The notes beneath the pieces were generated by a model. The model was not told where the DNA came from. It was given only the letters and a program-made list of their open reading frames with translations, and ran no database searches. A stretch of DNA of 64,000 nucleotides from NCBI RefSeq assembly GCF_003367175.1, contig NZ_QRGA01000011.1, positions 267,302 through 331,301 on the forward strand, written 5' to 3'. Of the stretch, positions 27,756 to 37,055 are shown in pieces. The first letter of the stretch is position 1. Every line of letters starts with the position of its first letter. Source of the stretch: Trinickia dinghuensis (lineage in GTDB: Bacteria > Pseudomonadota > Gammaproteobacteria > Burkholderiales > Burkholderiaceae). The position numbers and the translations under genes were made by a program.

Positions 27756-29144
27756 ATGTCCGAGTCCACGATTACTAGGGCCGCCGCCACGCCGGCCCCG
27801 CCGCCGTTGTCGCGCCACGCTGCCGACACCGCACGCCTAGCCGCGCCGCTCGCCATCGCGCAGCTGTCCCAGATGGCGATGGGCGTCACCGATACGATCC
27901 TGCTCGGCTCGCTGAGCGCCGACGCGCTCGCCGCGGGCGGTCTTGGCGCGGGCATCTTCTTCGTCATCGTGACGCTGCTGCAGGGCGTGCTGAGCTCCGT
28001 GAGCGTCACGGTCGCCAACGCGCGCGGCGCGCAGGCCGACCATCGCGTGCCGCATATCTACTGGACGGGTCTTGCGCTGTCGGTGCTGCTCGCGATTCCG
28101 GCTTTCGTGCTGCTCTCGTTCGCGCAGCCGATCCTGCTCGCGTTCGGCGAGCCGGCCGCGCTCGCGCACGACGTCGGCGCCTACACGGGCGTGCTGCGCT
28201 TCGCCTCGCTCGGCAGCCTCATCGGCGTCGGCATGATGCGCTCCTTCCTGCCGGCCATCGGCGCGGCCAAGCGGCTGCTCTGGGTCTCGCTCGTCGGCGT
28301 GGTGTTCAACGGCGTGCTCAATTACGGGCTCATTCACGGCGCCTGGGGCCTGCCGCGGCTCGGCCTGCTCGGCTCGGCCACGGCCACGACGGTCACCGTC
28401 TGGCTCAGCGCGATCGCGCTCGTCGCGCTGCTGCACGGACGGCAGCGCTTCAAGCACTTCGTCGTCGCCAAGCGCCCGACGATGCCGGTCATGAGCGAGC
28501 TGTTCTCGATCGGCTGGCCCGTCGCGATCACCTATGGCGTCGAATCGATGCTGTTTCTCTGTACGGGCCTATTCATCGGCCTGATGGGCGAGAAGCCGCT
28601 CGCCGCGCACCAAATTGCCCTGAGCGTCAGCTCCGTCACGTTCATGGTGCCGCTCGCGATCGCGCAGGCGGCCAATGTGCGAGTCGGTTACTGGATGGGA
28701 GCCGGCAATCGCGTCGCCGCACGCCATGCGGGCTTCGTGGCGCTCGGGCTCGGCGTCGCCTACATGTCGATGTCGGGGCTGCTGTTCACCGTTGCGCCGC
28801 ACGCCATCGTCGGCCTCTACCTGAAGCTGGACGATCCGGCCAACGCGCAAACCGTCTCGATCGCCACTTCATTGCTGCGCGTGGCCGCGTTGTTTCAGAT
28901 CGTCGACGGGATGCAGACGATCGGTTCGGGCTGCCTGCGCGGGCTCAAGGACACGCGCGTACCGATGCTCGCCGCCGCGTTCGGCTATTGGGCCATCGGC
29001 TTTCCAACCGGGTACCTGCTCGCGTTTCACGCCGGGTTCGGCCCGCGCGGGCTCTGGTGGGGGCTCGCGGCGGGCCTCGCGAGCGTCGCCGTGCTGATGA
29101 CGCTGCGTTTCGAGCGCCGCACGCGCCATCGGCCGAGCACTTGA
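27756..29144 (+). CDS. MATE family efflux transporter
   Basis: 462 residues, about 12 hydrophobic helices. The N-terminal APLAIAQLSQMAMGVTDTI and the ALSVSSVTFMVPLAIAQAANVRVG segment in the second half match the NorM/MATE fold, and YGVESMLFLCTGLFIG is the second-repeat counterpart of the first helix. MATE pumps export cationic drugs with Na+ or H+ influx. The start at 27756 is the first ATG; the frame opens slightly earlier at a TTG. Confidence 0.92.
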   Translation: MSESTITRAAATPAPPPLSRHAADTARLAAPLAIAQLSQMAMGVTDTILLGSLSADALAAGGLGAGIFFVIVTLLQGVLSSVSVTVANARGAQADHRVPHIYWTGLALSVLLAIPAFVLLSFAQPILLAFGEPAALAHDVGAYTGVLRFASLGSLIGVGMMRSFLPAIGAAKRLLWVSLVGVVFNGVLNYGLIHGAWGLPRLGLLGSATATTVTVWLSAIALVALLHGRQRFKHFVVAKRPTMPVMSELFSIGWPVAITYGVESMLFLCTGLFIGLMGEKPLAAHQIALSVSSVTFMVPLAIAQAANVRVGYWMGAGNRVAARHAGFVALGLGVAYMSMSGLLFTVAPHAIVGLYLKLDDPANAQTVSIATSLLRVAALFQIVDGMQTIGSGCLRGLKDTRVPMLAAAFGYWAIGFPTGYLLAFHAGFGPRGLWWGLAAGLASVAVLMTLRFERRTRHRPST

Positions 29145-29190
29145 GCAAGCATCGTCGAACATGCGTCGACAGGGCATCATAAGCGGACGC

Positions 29191-29204
29191 CGTGCCTAGG
29201 CACG
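29191..29204. repeat. 14-bp perfect palindrome
   Basis: CGTGCCTAGGCACG, containing the rare CTAG core, lies in the 244-bp gap between the MATE and phospholipase D genes. A dimeric regulator site is possible. Confidence 0.6.
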
Positions 29205-29388
29205 CGCATACTTGGCGGGTAATCCGCGCCGGCTTCCCATAGAATGAGGTTATTGGTGCCGGGACGAGCCGCCCCTTCGTCCGGCCGGTCCGTCAGCGAA
29301 GGAAGAGTCCGACGTGTTCGATGAGCAATGGCCGCGGCCACGGGCCGCGTGGCATCAACGGGTGCGCCGAGCGCGAACGCCGCACCGT

Positions 29389-31014
29389 ATGCGAGCCGAT
29401 GTGCGCGCCATCGCGCGTTGGATCGCCCTTGCCTTCGTCGCCTGCCTGGCCACCGCGTGCGCCACGCTGCCGCCGGCTACGTCGCTGAACCGCCCTGTCT
29501 CGCATGCCCTGGCCGATCCCGGCGCGACGCCGCTCGGGCAGGCATTGGCGCCGCTGGTTGCCGCGCATGGGGGCCAGTCGGGCTTTCGGCTGCTGACCGA
29601 CGGCACCGACGCGCTGCAGATGCGGATCGCACTGGCCCGCTCGGCCACCAAGACGCTCGATCTGCAGTACTACATCGCCTCCGAGGATACGACGGGCCGC
29701 TTGCTGCTCGCCGCCGCGCTCTACGCGGCCGATCGCGGTGTGCATGTCCGGATGCTCGTCGACGATCTGAATTTCAACGACACCCGGCGTTTGATGGCCG
29801 GCCTGTCGACGCATCCGAACATCGAGGTGCGCGTCTTCAATCCGTTCGGCACCACGCGCCCAAGCGTCTTCTCCCGGACCGAAACGTTCGTGACCCGTAT
29901 CGATCGCTTCACGCATCGCATGCACAACAAAGCAATGATCGCCGACGGCGAACTGGCGATCGTCGGCGGCCGCAATCTCGGCGACGAGTATTTCAGCGCG
30001 AGTCCGAAACTGCAGTTCCGCGATTTGGACGTCATCGCCGCGGGCCCGATCGTCGAGGATGTATCGAAGAGCTTCGACTCGTTTTGGAACAGCGCCGGCG
30101 CGTACCCGCTGAATGTCGTCGACAAGAAGAACTACGCCGCGGCCGATCTGCAAGCCGCCCGTCAGGAATTGCGCGCGCACTGGGATGCCGAGGCGCAGGC
30201 CGTCGGCGCAAAGCCTTTGCGCGCTGCACCGCTGTGGCAGCAAATCGCGCAGCAGCAAATGGGGCTCGTATGGGCGCACGCGACGTTCAGCGTCGATTCG
30301 CCGACCAAGATCACCGACCCCAGCGACGATTACCGCAGCCCGCCGATGCACAAGCTCGCCGAGCTGCTGCGCGGCGCCCAGCATGAGGTGCTACTGCTCT
30401 CGCCCTATTTCGTCCCGCACGGTGCGGGCCTGAAGTTGTTGTCGGAGTTGACGCACCGCGGCGTGCGCGTGGCCGTCTTGACGAACTCGCTGGCCTCGAC
30501 CGATGCGGTCGCCGTGCAAGCCGGCTATAGCCCCTATCGAATACCGCTGCTGAAAGAGGGAGTCGAACTCTACGAATTTCAGCCGGTGCAGCGGGAGCAT
30601 TCGCGCCTGTTCGGCAGCTCGGAGTCGCGCGCGAGCCTGCATGCGAAGGCGTATGTCATCGATCGCCGCACGCTCGTGATCGGCTCGTTGAACTTCGATC
30701 CTCGCTCGGCGCATCTGAACAGCGAACTGGCGCTCGTTATCGACAGCCCGACGATCGCGGGCGAGGTGGCCAAACTGATCGACCAGTCGATGTCCCCGAC
30801 CGTCAGCTTTCGCCTGCGGCTGGCCACGCCGAGCGAGCAAGCACAGTCGCGCGCGCTCGGGGAGCCCGATTCGGGTCTCGTCTGGAGCGGCGAGGAAAAG
30901 GACGACGGCGGCCCCCCTCACATGCACACATGGACGCTCGACCCCGAGGCAGGCTTCGTACGCAATTTGCTCACAGGTCTATTCTTGATGTTGCCGATCG
31001 ACTCGCAGCTTTAA
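29389..31014 (+). CDS. Phospholipase D family lipoprotein (cardiolipin synthase-like)
   Basis: 541 residues from the ATG at 29389; a GTG at 29314 would put a long Arg-rich stretch before the signal. A lipoprotein signal ends in the lipobox LATAC (about residues 17-21). Two HKD motifs are present: the first as HNKAMIADGELAIVGGRN and the second as HAKAYVIDRRTLVIGSLN, both with His, Lys and Asp. Domain layout resembles ClsC/YmdC, which makes cardiolipin or transfers phosphatidyl groups, but substrate is not proven. It should sit on a lipid-anchored envelope site. Confidence 0.88.
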   Translation: MRADVRAIARWIALAFVACLATACATLPPATSLNRPVSHALADPGATPLGQALAPLVAAHGGQSGFRLLTDGTDALQMRIALARSATKTLDLQYYIASEDTTGRLLLAAALYAADRGVHVRMLVDDLNFNDTRRLMAGLSTHPNIEVRVFNPFGTTRPSVFSRTETFVTRIDRFTHRMHNKAMIADGELAIVGGRNLGDEYFSASPKLQFRDLDVIAAGPIVEDVSKSFDSFWNSAGAYPLNVVDKKNYAAADLQAARQELRAHWDAEAQAVGAKPLRAAPLWQQIAQQQMGLVWAHATFSVDSPTKITDPSDDYRSPPMHKLAELLRGAQHEVLLLSPYFVPHGAGLKLLSELTHRGVRVAVLTNSLASTDAVAVQAGYSPYRIPLLKEGVELYEFQPVQREHSRLFGSSESRASLHAKAYVIDRRTLVIGSLNFDPRSAHLNSELALVIDSPTIAGEVAKLIDQSMSPTVSFRLRLATPSEQAQSRALGEPDSGLVWSGEEKDDGGPPHMHTWTLDPEAGFVRNLLTGLFLMLPIDSQL

Positions 31015-31116
31015 CGGCAGCGCGCGCCGCCACGGTCACCGTCGCTGTCGCGGGCCGAATCCATCCCACTGCCTTTCTCAATTTCGCTGTTCTTTTAGTA
31101 CCGGAGCGCAAGCATC

Positions 31117-32514
31117 ATGACCGAAGACCATCGCATGGAGCGCGACACGTTCGGCGAGATCGCCGTACCCGCCGCACGCTTGTGGGGCGCGCAGACGCAA
31201 CGTTCGCTGCTGAACTTCAAGATTTCGACCGAGAAGCAATCGCCCGAACTCGTCACCGCGCTCGCCGTCATCAAACGCGCGGCGGCCGAGGTGAATCTCG
31301 AGCTGGGCGTGTTGCCGGAGGAAAAAGCGCGCGCGATCATGCAGGCGGTCGATGAAGTCATCGAGGGCCGCCATGCGGGCGAATTTCCGCTGGCCGTCTG
31401 GCAAACGGGTTCGGGCACGCAAACGAACATGAACCTGAACGAGGTCATCGCCAATCGCGCCAGCGAACTGCTCGGCGGCGAGCGCGGCGAAGCGCGCAAG
31501 GTGCATCCGAACGACGACGTCAATCGCGGCCAATCGTCGAACGACGTATTCCCGACGGCGATGCATGTGGCCACCGCGAGCGCCATCGTCAAGCATCTGC
31601 TGCCGGCGCTGGCCACGCTGCGCGCGACGCTCGATGGAAAATCACGGGCGTTCGCCGACATCGTCAAGATCGGCCGCACCCACTTGCAGGACGCGACGCC
31701 GCTGACGCTCGGCCAGGAGTTCTCCGGCTATGCGGCGCAACTCACGCATGGCATCGCGCACGTCGAATCGGCGCTGCCGCATTTGTACGAGTTGGCACAG
31801 GGCGGCACGGCGGTCGGCACCGGGCTCAACGCTCATCCACAATTCGCCGAGCGCGTCGCGGCGGCTATCGGCCGGTTGACGGGCGTGCCGTTCGTCAGTG
31901 CGCCGAACAAATTCGAAGTGATGGCGGCGGCCGATGCGATCGTTTTCGCGCACGGGGCGCTCAAGACGGTGGCGGCGAGCCTGATGAAGATCGCGAACGA
32001 CGTGCGCTGGCTCGCGAGCGGTCCGCGCTGCGGTTTGGGGGAAATTTCGATCCCCGAGAACGAACCGGGCAGCTCGATCATGCCGGGCAAGGTCAACCCG
32101 ACACAGTCAGAGGCAGTCACGATGCTGTGCTGTCAGGTGTTCGGCAACGACGTGGCGATCAATCTCGGCGGTGCGAGCGGCAATTTCGAGTTGAACGTGT
32201 TTCGCCCGATGATCGCGCACAACGTACTGCAATCGATTCGCCTGCTCGCGGACGGCGCGCAAAGCTTCAACGACAATTGCGCGGTCGGCATCGAGCCCAA
32301 TCGCGACCGCATCGATACGCTGCTGAACGAATCGCTGATGCTCGTGACGGCGCTCAATCCGCACATCGGCTATGACAAGGCCGCGCAAATCGCGAAGAAG
32401 GCGCACAAGGAAGGGACAACGCTGAAGGCGGCGGCGCTGGCGTTGGGGTATGTGACCGAGGCGCAGTTCGACGAGTGGGTGAGGCCCGAGGATATGACGG
32501 GGCGGCGGGGATGA
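31117..32514 (+). CDS. fumC: Fumarate hydratase class II
   Basis: 465 residues. The fumarase/aspartase superfamily signature [15 protein letters not shown] is intact, with [14 protein letters not shown] (catalytic His) and [11 protein letters not shown]. FumC is the oxygen-stable, iron-free fumarase of the TCA cycle, acting as a cytoplasmic tetramer. The first ATG is at 31117 and a second at 31135. Confidence 0.96.
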   Translation: MTEDHRMERDTFGEIAVPAARLWGAQTQRSLLNFKISTEKQSPELVTALAVIKRAAAEVNLELGVLPEEKARAIMQAVDEVIEGRHAGEFPLAVWQTGSGTQTNMNLNEVIANRASELLGGERGEARKVHPNDDVNRGQSSNDVFPTAMHVATASAIVKHLLPALATLRATLDGKSRAFADIVKIGRTHLQDATPLTLGQEFSGYAAQLTHGIAHVESALPHLYELAQGGTAVGTGLNAHPQFAERVAAAIGRLTGVPFVSAPNKFEVMAAADAIVFAHGALKTVAASLMKIANDVRWLASGPRCGLGEISIPENEPGSSIMPGKVNPTQSEAVTMLCCQVFGNDVAINLGGASGNFELNVFRPMIAHNVLQSIRLLADGAQSFNDNCAVGIEPNRDRIDTLLNESLMLVTALNPHIGYDKAAQIAKKAHKEGTTLKAAALALGYVTEAQFDEWVRPEDMTGRRG

Positions 32515-32537
32515 CAGCATAAGAGCGTGAAAACGTG

Positions 32538-32573
32538 CGAACGGCCGTTTGCGCCCTCGCTTACGGCCGTTCG
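32538..32573. terminator. Bidirectional hairpin between fumC and the thioesterase gene
   Basis: An 11-bp perfect stem (CGAACGGCCGT at 32538-32548 with ACGGCCGTTCG at 32563-32573) sits between convergent genes. The following T content is low, so efficiency is uncertain. Confidence 0.55.
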
Positions 32574-32625
32574 TCGTCGATCACGCCCGCTCGGCATTTC
32601 TCGAGCCGAGCGCGCCGCGCATTGA

Positions 32626-33129
32626 TCAAATACTCCCCTTCGCCATCTCTTCCGGCTTGAGTTCGACGATCGCATCGAGCGCCGTCTTAACATCCATCGC
32701 ATACTTCGCCACGCGCTTTTGCTCGTCCGTGCGCGGTTCGAACGGCGGCACGGGAATCGGCGTGCCGTTCTCGTCCACCGCAACGAACACGACGAGGCAG
32801 TCGGTCGTCAACCGCAGTTGGCCGCTTTTCGGGTCGCCCGCATGCACGGTCACATGGATATGCATGCTCGTGCGGCCCGTTGCAACCACACGCGCCCGCA
32901 GTTCGACCAAGTTGCCGACGAGAATCGGGCGGCGAAAACGAATATTGCCGACGCTGACCGTCACGCAATAGCGGCCCGACCAAACGGCCGCGCAAGCATA
33001 AGCCGTCTCGTCGATCCATTTCATCAGTGCTCCACCGTGCACCTTCCCGCCGAAGTTGACGGAAGTCGGCTCGGCGAGGAAACGGAATGTGGTTTCCGAA
33101 CGGTCCAAGGGGGTCGAGGGCGTGCTCAT
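32626..33129 (-). CDS. Acyl-CoA thioesterase, hotdog fold (YciA-like)
   Basis: 167 residues. The hotdog helix region is VHGGALMKWIDETAYACAAVWS, containing the family's Asp active-site position, followed by VTVSVGNIRFRRPILVGNLVELRA. It should hydrolyse acyl-CoA to free acid and CoA; chain-length preference cannot be read. It is convergent with fumC and stands alone. Confidence 0.9.
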   Translation of the reverse strand: MSTPSTPLDRSETTFRFLAEPTSVNFGGKVHGGALMKWIDETAYACAAVWSGRYCVTVSVGNIRFRRPILVGNLVELRARVVATGRTSMHIHVTVHAGDPKSGQLRLTTDCLVVFVAVDENGTPIPVPPFEPRTDEQKRVAKYAMDVKTALDAIVELKPEEMAKGSI

Positions 33130-33300
33130 CGTGGCTCCGGTGGTGCGCGTTCGCGCGGCTGTAAAGGAGCCGATTATAAAGGGCCAATATTGGTCCGGCG
33201 CAGCCTAGCGCCCATTGCACGCTGATTACAGGCCAAGCAACGTGCCCTAGGGCCCATTCACGCTGACTCTAGGCTCACGCCGGCCTCAAGCACAAGTCGA

Positions 33301-34338
33301 CTAACCTGCTGCATTGATCGGCGCGAACCGCTCCCGATAACTAAGAGGCGGCACCCCGAAACGGCGGACGAATGCTCGCCTTAGATTCTGCTCGGTGCCG
33401 AAACCGCAATCGAGCGCGATCCGTTTCATCGGCCGGCGCGATTGGGCCAGCGAACGGGCGGCTGCTTCGAGCCGCAATGCCTCGACGGTTTTAGCCGGCG
33501 TGCGTCCAACCGCATCGACATAGCGTCGCGCAAACGTGCGAGGCGACATTCGTACACGTTCGGCAAGCCGCTCGACCGACAGATCGCCACGCAGGTTCGT
33601 CACCATCCACGCATGCAACGTATCGAACTCCGCCGTCGCGCATTGCTGCGCATCGAGCGTCGCACTGAACTGCGATTGCCCGCCCGGGCGCTTCATGAAG
33701 ACGACAAGCCGACGCGCAGCCAGCATGGCTAGCTCATGGCCGAAGTCCTCTTCGATCAGCGCAAGCGCGAGATCGATGCCAGCCGTCACGCCCGCCGAAG
33801 TCCATACGGCTCTGCCGCCGCGCACGTCGCGAACGAAGATCGGATCGGCGTCCACCTGAATGGATGGAAAGCGGCGCGCGAGCTCGTCGGCGCTGCGCCA
33901 ATGCGTCGTCGCGCGCCGTCCCTCGAGCAACCCCGCGGCGGCCAAATAAAATGCGCCGACGCAAACCGAGCAGACTCGCCGCACGCGCGGCGCCATACGC
34001 TCGAGCCATTTCACGAGTTGCGGGTCGAGCACCATCTGATCAGCCACGAACGTACCCGCAACGACGATCGTATCGATCGGTTCGCTCTCCAACGCATCGA
34101 GCCGCTCCACGACGACCGGCAGGCCGACGTGCGTCGGCAGCGTGCCGCCTTCAATCGACGCGACCCGCGTTCGATAAGCGACGGGTTCGTCCCCGGCGCT
34201 GTTGCGCGCTTGGCGCATCTCGAGTTCGGCCCGCCAAAACGCCTCCAGCGGACCGCATGCGTCAAGCAACACGAGATGCGGTGCAACGGCGAATACGATT
34301 TGCCGAACGGGTGAAGGCGAAGCCGCGGGCGCAATCAT
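33301..34338 (-). CDS. GlxA family transcriptional regulator (DJ-1/PfpI plus AraC HTH)
   Basis: 345 residues. The N-terminal DJ-1/PfpI-like amidotransferase domain has the nucleophile-elbow Cys in VCSVCVGAFYLAAAG; the C-terminal AraC domain has two helix-turn-helix motifs (VERLAERVRMSPRTFARRY and MKRIALDCGFGTEQNLRRAF). Members often control arginine, choline or glycine betaine use. It lies 44 bp after the MFS gene on the same strand and may regulate it; no ligand is evident. Confidence 0.9.
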   Translation of the reverse strand: MIAPAASPSPVRQIVFAVAPHLVLLDACGPLEAFWRAELEMRQARNSAGDEPVAYRTRVASIEGGTLPTHVGLPVVVERLDALESEPIDTIVVAGTFVADQMVLDPQLVKWLERMAPRVRRVCSVCVGAFYLAAAGLLEGRRATTHWRSADELARRFPSIQVDADPIFVRDVRGGRAVWTSAGVTAGIDLALALIEEDFGHELAMLAARRLVVFMKRPGGQSQFSATLDAQQCATAEFDTLHAWMVTNLRGDLSVERLAERVRMSPRTFARRYVDAVGRTPAKTVEALRLEAAARSLAQSRRPMKRIALDCGFGTEQNLRRAFVRRFGVPPLSYRERFAPINAAG

Positions 34339-34382
34339 TTAGGAATCCTCATCGACGACCAAGGCAAGGTCATGTGCTTGCC

Positions 34383-35648
34383 TCACGAAACACTCGCCGC
34401 TGCAACCGTACCGGCTCGCGAGCGCGACCACGCATAGCCGAGCGTCGCGCAAGCGGCCACTGCCAACGCCGGCAAGATCGAGACGCTCACAACGGACCAA
34501 CCGAACCGTGTCAGCAACTGCCCGGCCGTCAGCGATGCCAAGGCAGTGCACGCGAATGTGGTGAACTCGCTCGTCGCCTGCGTCTTGGCCCGCTCGCTCG
34601 GACGGTACGACTGCGCGAGCAAGGTCGTGCCGCCGACGAACATGAAATTCCAGCCTACGCCCAGGCAAGCCAGCGCCACATAGAAATGCGGCAAGTCCGT
34701 CGATAGCAGCGCGATCCCGCCGCAAGCCGCCGACAGCGCGATCCCCACACCGATGATACGCAGTACGCCGAAACGCGAGATCAAACGCGATGCGAAAAAC
34801 GAAGGCGCGTACATGCCGACGAGATGCCACTGGATGATGCTGGCGCCCTCGCCAATCGTGTGGCCGCAGGCGACAGCGGCAATCGGCGTAGCCGTCATCA
34901 CGAACATCATCACCATGTAGCCGATCGCGTTATTGGCGAGCGCGGCCATGAAGATCGGCTGCGTCACGATCTGCGAGAGTGGGCGCGCGCTCGCCTCGTC
35001 GGCGGGCGTCTGCGCAACCGAAGGGGACACCGGCGCAGTAGCCGGCGCTGCATTGCGATACCCGATCAGCACGAGCCCCATGGAAGCGAGCCCCAGCACC
35101 GTCACGAGCGCATACGAACCGGCGAACGTGACCGGCGCGAGCCAATCGCGGCTCCAGGCGGCAAGCGCGGGACCGAGCACCGCGGCGACGACGCCGCCCG
35201 TCAGCACGGTCGAGATCGCGCGGCCTTTCGCCTGCACGTCGACGGCGTCGGCCGCGGCCAGGCGGTAGTACTGCGCGAATGCCTGAAATACGCCGACCGT
35301 CGCCGTCCCGCAGCAAAACAGCCAGAAGCTGTGAACGAAAATCGCATGGACGGAGATCGCCCCACCCGCCGCGCCCACTGCCGCACCGAGCGCAAAACCG
35401 GCGCGGCGGCCGATGCGCGCCATAAGAAACGAAGCGAAGATCGTCGTCAGAGCGGCGGCGACGGTGATCAGCGAAAACGGCAGCGTCGCGAGCGCTTTGT
35501 CGTCGGCGAGCGTGTAGCCGACGAGGCCCGTGAGCGTGAGATCGATCGAGACGGACGACGTGTAGAGCGCCTGGCAAAGCGCCAGGACGCGCGCATTGCG
35601 GCGGCCGGCGCGTTCGCGGCCGAGTTGGACGGGCAGGGAAGCGTGCAT
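34383..35648 (-). CDS. MFS transporter
   Basis: 421 residues with 12 predicted helices. ASFLMARIGRRAGFALGAAVG carries the family's loop 2-3 motif (G-x3-D/R-x-G-R-R), and the halves are separated by a Pro/Ala-rich cytoplasmic loop (about residues 200-225). Drug or metabolite export is usual for the family; the substrate cannot be assigned. It is the first gene of a pair with the GlxA-type regulator. Confidence 0.85.
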   Translation of the reverse strand: MHASLPVQLGRERAGRRNARVLALCQALYTSSVSIDLTLTGLVGYTLADDKALATLPFSLITVAAALTTIFASFLMARIGRRAGFALGAAVGAAGGAISVHAIFVHSFWLFCCGTATVGVFQAFAQYYRLAAADAVDVQAKGRAISTVLTGGVVAAVLGPALAAWSRDWLAPVTFAGSYALVTVLGLASMGLVLIGYRNAAPATAPVSPSVAQTPADEASARPLSQIVTQPIFMAALANNAIGYMVMMFVMTATPIAAVACGHTIGEGASIIQWHLVGMYAPSFFASRLISRFGVLRIIGVGIALSAACGGIALLSTDLPHFYVALACLGVGWNFMFVGGTTLLAQSYRPSERAKTQATSEFTTFACTALASLTAGQLLTRFGWSVVSVSILPALAVAACATLGYAWSRSRAGTVAAASVS

Positions 35649-35877
35649 CGGTGACCCTTGGCGGATTGAGGACAGCCCTATCCTCGCCCATGCCGAATTG
35701 GCAGAAAGGACAATGATGCATCAATTTCTGCCAGCCGATGCGATCGGACATTGCCCCGGGTCTTCAGCTTTCACATCCGGACGAATCGGACGAATCCGAT
35801 GATTCGCCCGGTTTGGACGGTTCGAGCGCCATTCAATCCGAGCACTCTTTACCGTCGCCTCGAAGTCGCCCTCGATG

Positions 35878-36015
35878 TCACTTCCGAAAACTGATGCCCT
35901 GATCGATCGTGCCGTACATCGTGATGCTGCTGCCGTCGTTGCTCTGCGGCGCCCCGCCCTGCGCGCACCCGACGCATAACCATGCGGCCAAAGCGGCCGC
36001 CAACCACCCTTTCAT
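35878..36015 (-). CDS. 45-residue lipoprotein with a porin-like mature segment
   Basis: A short frame read directly from the minus strand: ATG at 36015, TGA at 35878-35880. It begins MKGWLAAALAAWLCVGC, a signal peptide with lipobox LCVGC, followed by a Gly/Ser-rich spacer and the end SSITMYGTIDQGISFRK. That last segment is very like the N-terminus of mature Burkholderia general porins (a SSVTLYGVID-type strand). Too short to be a porin. It may be a small outer-membrane lipoprotein or a degenerate remnant, but the intact lipobox argues for a working gene. Divergent from the ArsR-type gene. Confidence 0.7.
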   Translation of the reverse strand: MKGWLAAALAAWLCVGCAQGGAPQSNDGSSITMYGTIDQGISFRK

Positions 36016-36200
36016 TGCTGCCCTCGCTCGGAAACCGCATACAACGGCATTCTAGCGCCATGCCGGCAAGCCGCTTCCGGCGCCGTCCTGCACCTGGCCG
36101 CACCGGCGCATTCGATACTTCACGTTACACAGAAACATCGAATGCATCGGACGTTTACAGTGACGTCATGCACTTCACATCGACGCAACGAGGAAAAGCC

Positions 36201-36923
36201 ATGGCCACCCTCCCCTCCGATTCCGAACGCGAGATCGCCCACTTCCCCGGTCTCTCGCGCATCGGCGCGCTGCTTGCCGATCCCGGGCGCGCCGCCATGC
36301 TGTGGTCGCTGATGGACGGCAGCGCGAGGCCCGCCGGCGAATTGACGATGATCGCGGGACTGTCGCCGTCGGCCGCGAGCGGCCACCTCGCCAAGCTCGC
36401 CGAAAGCGGATTGGTGGCGCTCGAAGTCCGAGGGCGTCATCGCTACTACCGCATCGCCACCCCCGACATCGCGGCTGCGATCGAGGCGCTCGCCCACCTC
36501 GCGCAGGCGAGCGCGCCGGCTCGGCCCGCCCCCGTCGCGGCGCGCACGGTGCCGCTCGACATGCGCTACGCGCGCACCTGCTACGACCACATGGCCGGCG
36601 AGTTGGCCGTGCGCGTGTTCGATCACCTGCTCGCACGCGGCTGGCTCGTCGACGAGGGCGGCAATGTCGAAGCCACCGACGAAGGCGTAACAATACTCGC
36701 GCGCTGGGGCATCGACGTCGGCGCGCAGCGCATCCGCAAACGCCGCTTCGCCTGCACCTGCCTGGACTGGAGCGAGCGGCGCGCCCATCTGGGCGGCGCG
36801 CTCGGCGCCGCGCTGCTCGATCATTGGACGCAGCACCGATGGGTCGAACATGCGGAAAAACCGCGCGTGCTGCGCATCACGCCGGCCGGCCGCAGCGAAT
36901 TCGATGCGCTGCTTTCCGCGTGA
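36201..36923 (+). CDS. ArsR family transcriptional regulator with C-terminal extension
   Basis: 240 residues from the ATG at 36201 (GAGGAAAAG upstream); the frame is open from 35982 but the earlier part overlaps the divergent lipoprotein gene. The winged helix-turn-helix is residues about 15-95 (PAGELTMIAGLSPSAASGHLAKL with GLVALEVRGRHRYYRIA). The C-terminal half contains a Cys pair region (FACTCLDWSERRAHLGGALGAALL) seen in a recognised subset of long ArsR-type regulators. The effector and target are unknown. Confidence 0.88.
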   Translation: MATLPSDSEREIAHFPGLSRIGALLADPGRAAMLWSLMDGSARPAGELTMIAGLSPSAASGHLAKLAESGLVALEVRGRHRYYRIATPDIAAAIEALAHLAQASAPARPAPVAARTVPLDMRYARTCYDHMAGELAVRVFDHLLARGWLVDEGGNVEATDEGVTILARWGIDVGAQRIRKRRFACTCLDWSERRAHLGGALGAALLDHWTQHRWVEHAEKPRVLRITPAGRSEFDALLSA

Positions 36924-37055
36924 AAGGGACGGTTCCCGGATATTTTTCGTTACAGGCCGGAACGGACGGCTACAAAACGGAGCGCCTTGATACACGCGGT
37001 GGGGCTACAGTGCTGTCACGGACCGTAGTACGATCCGGCACCAAAAGAGATCCCT

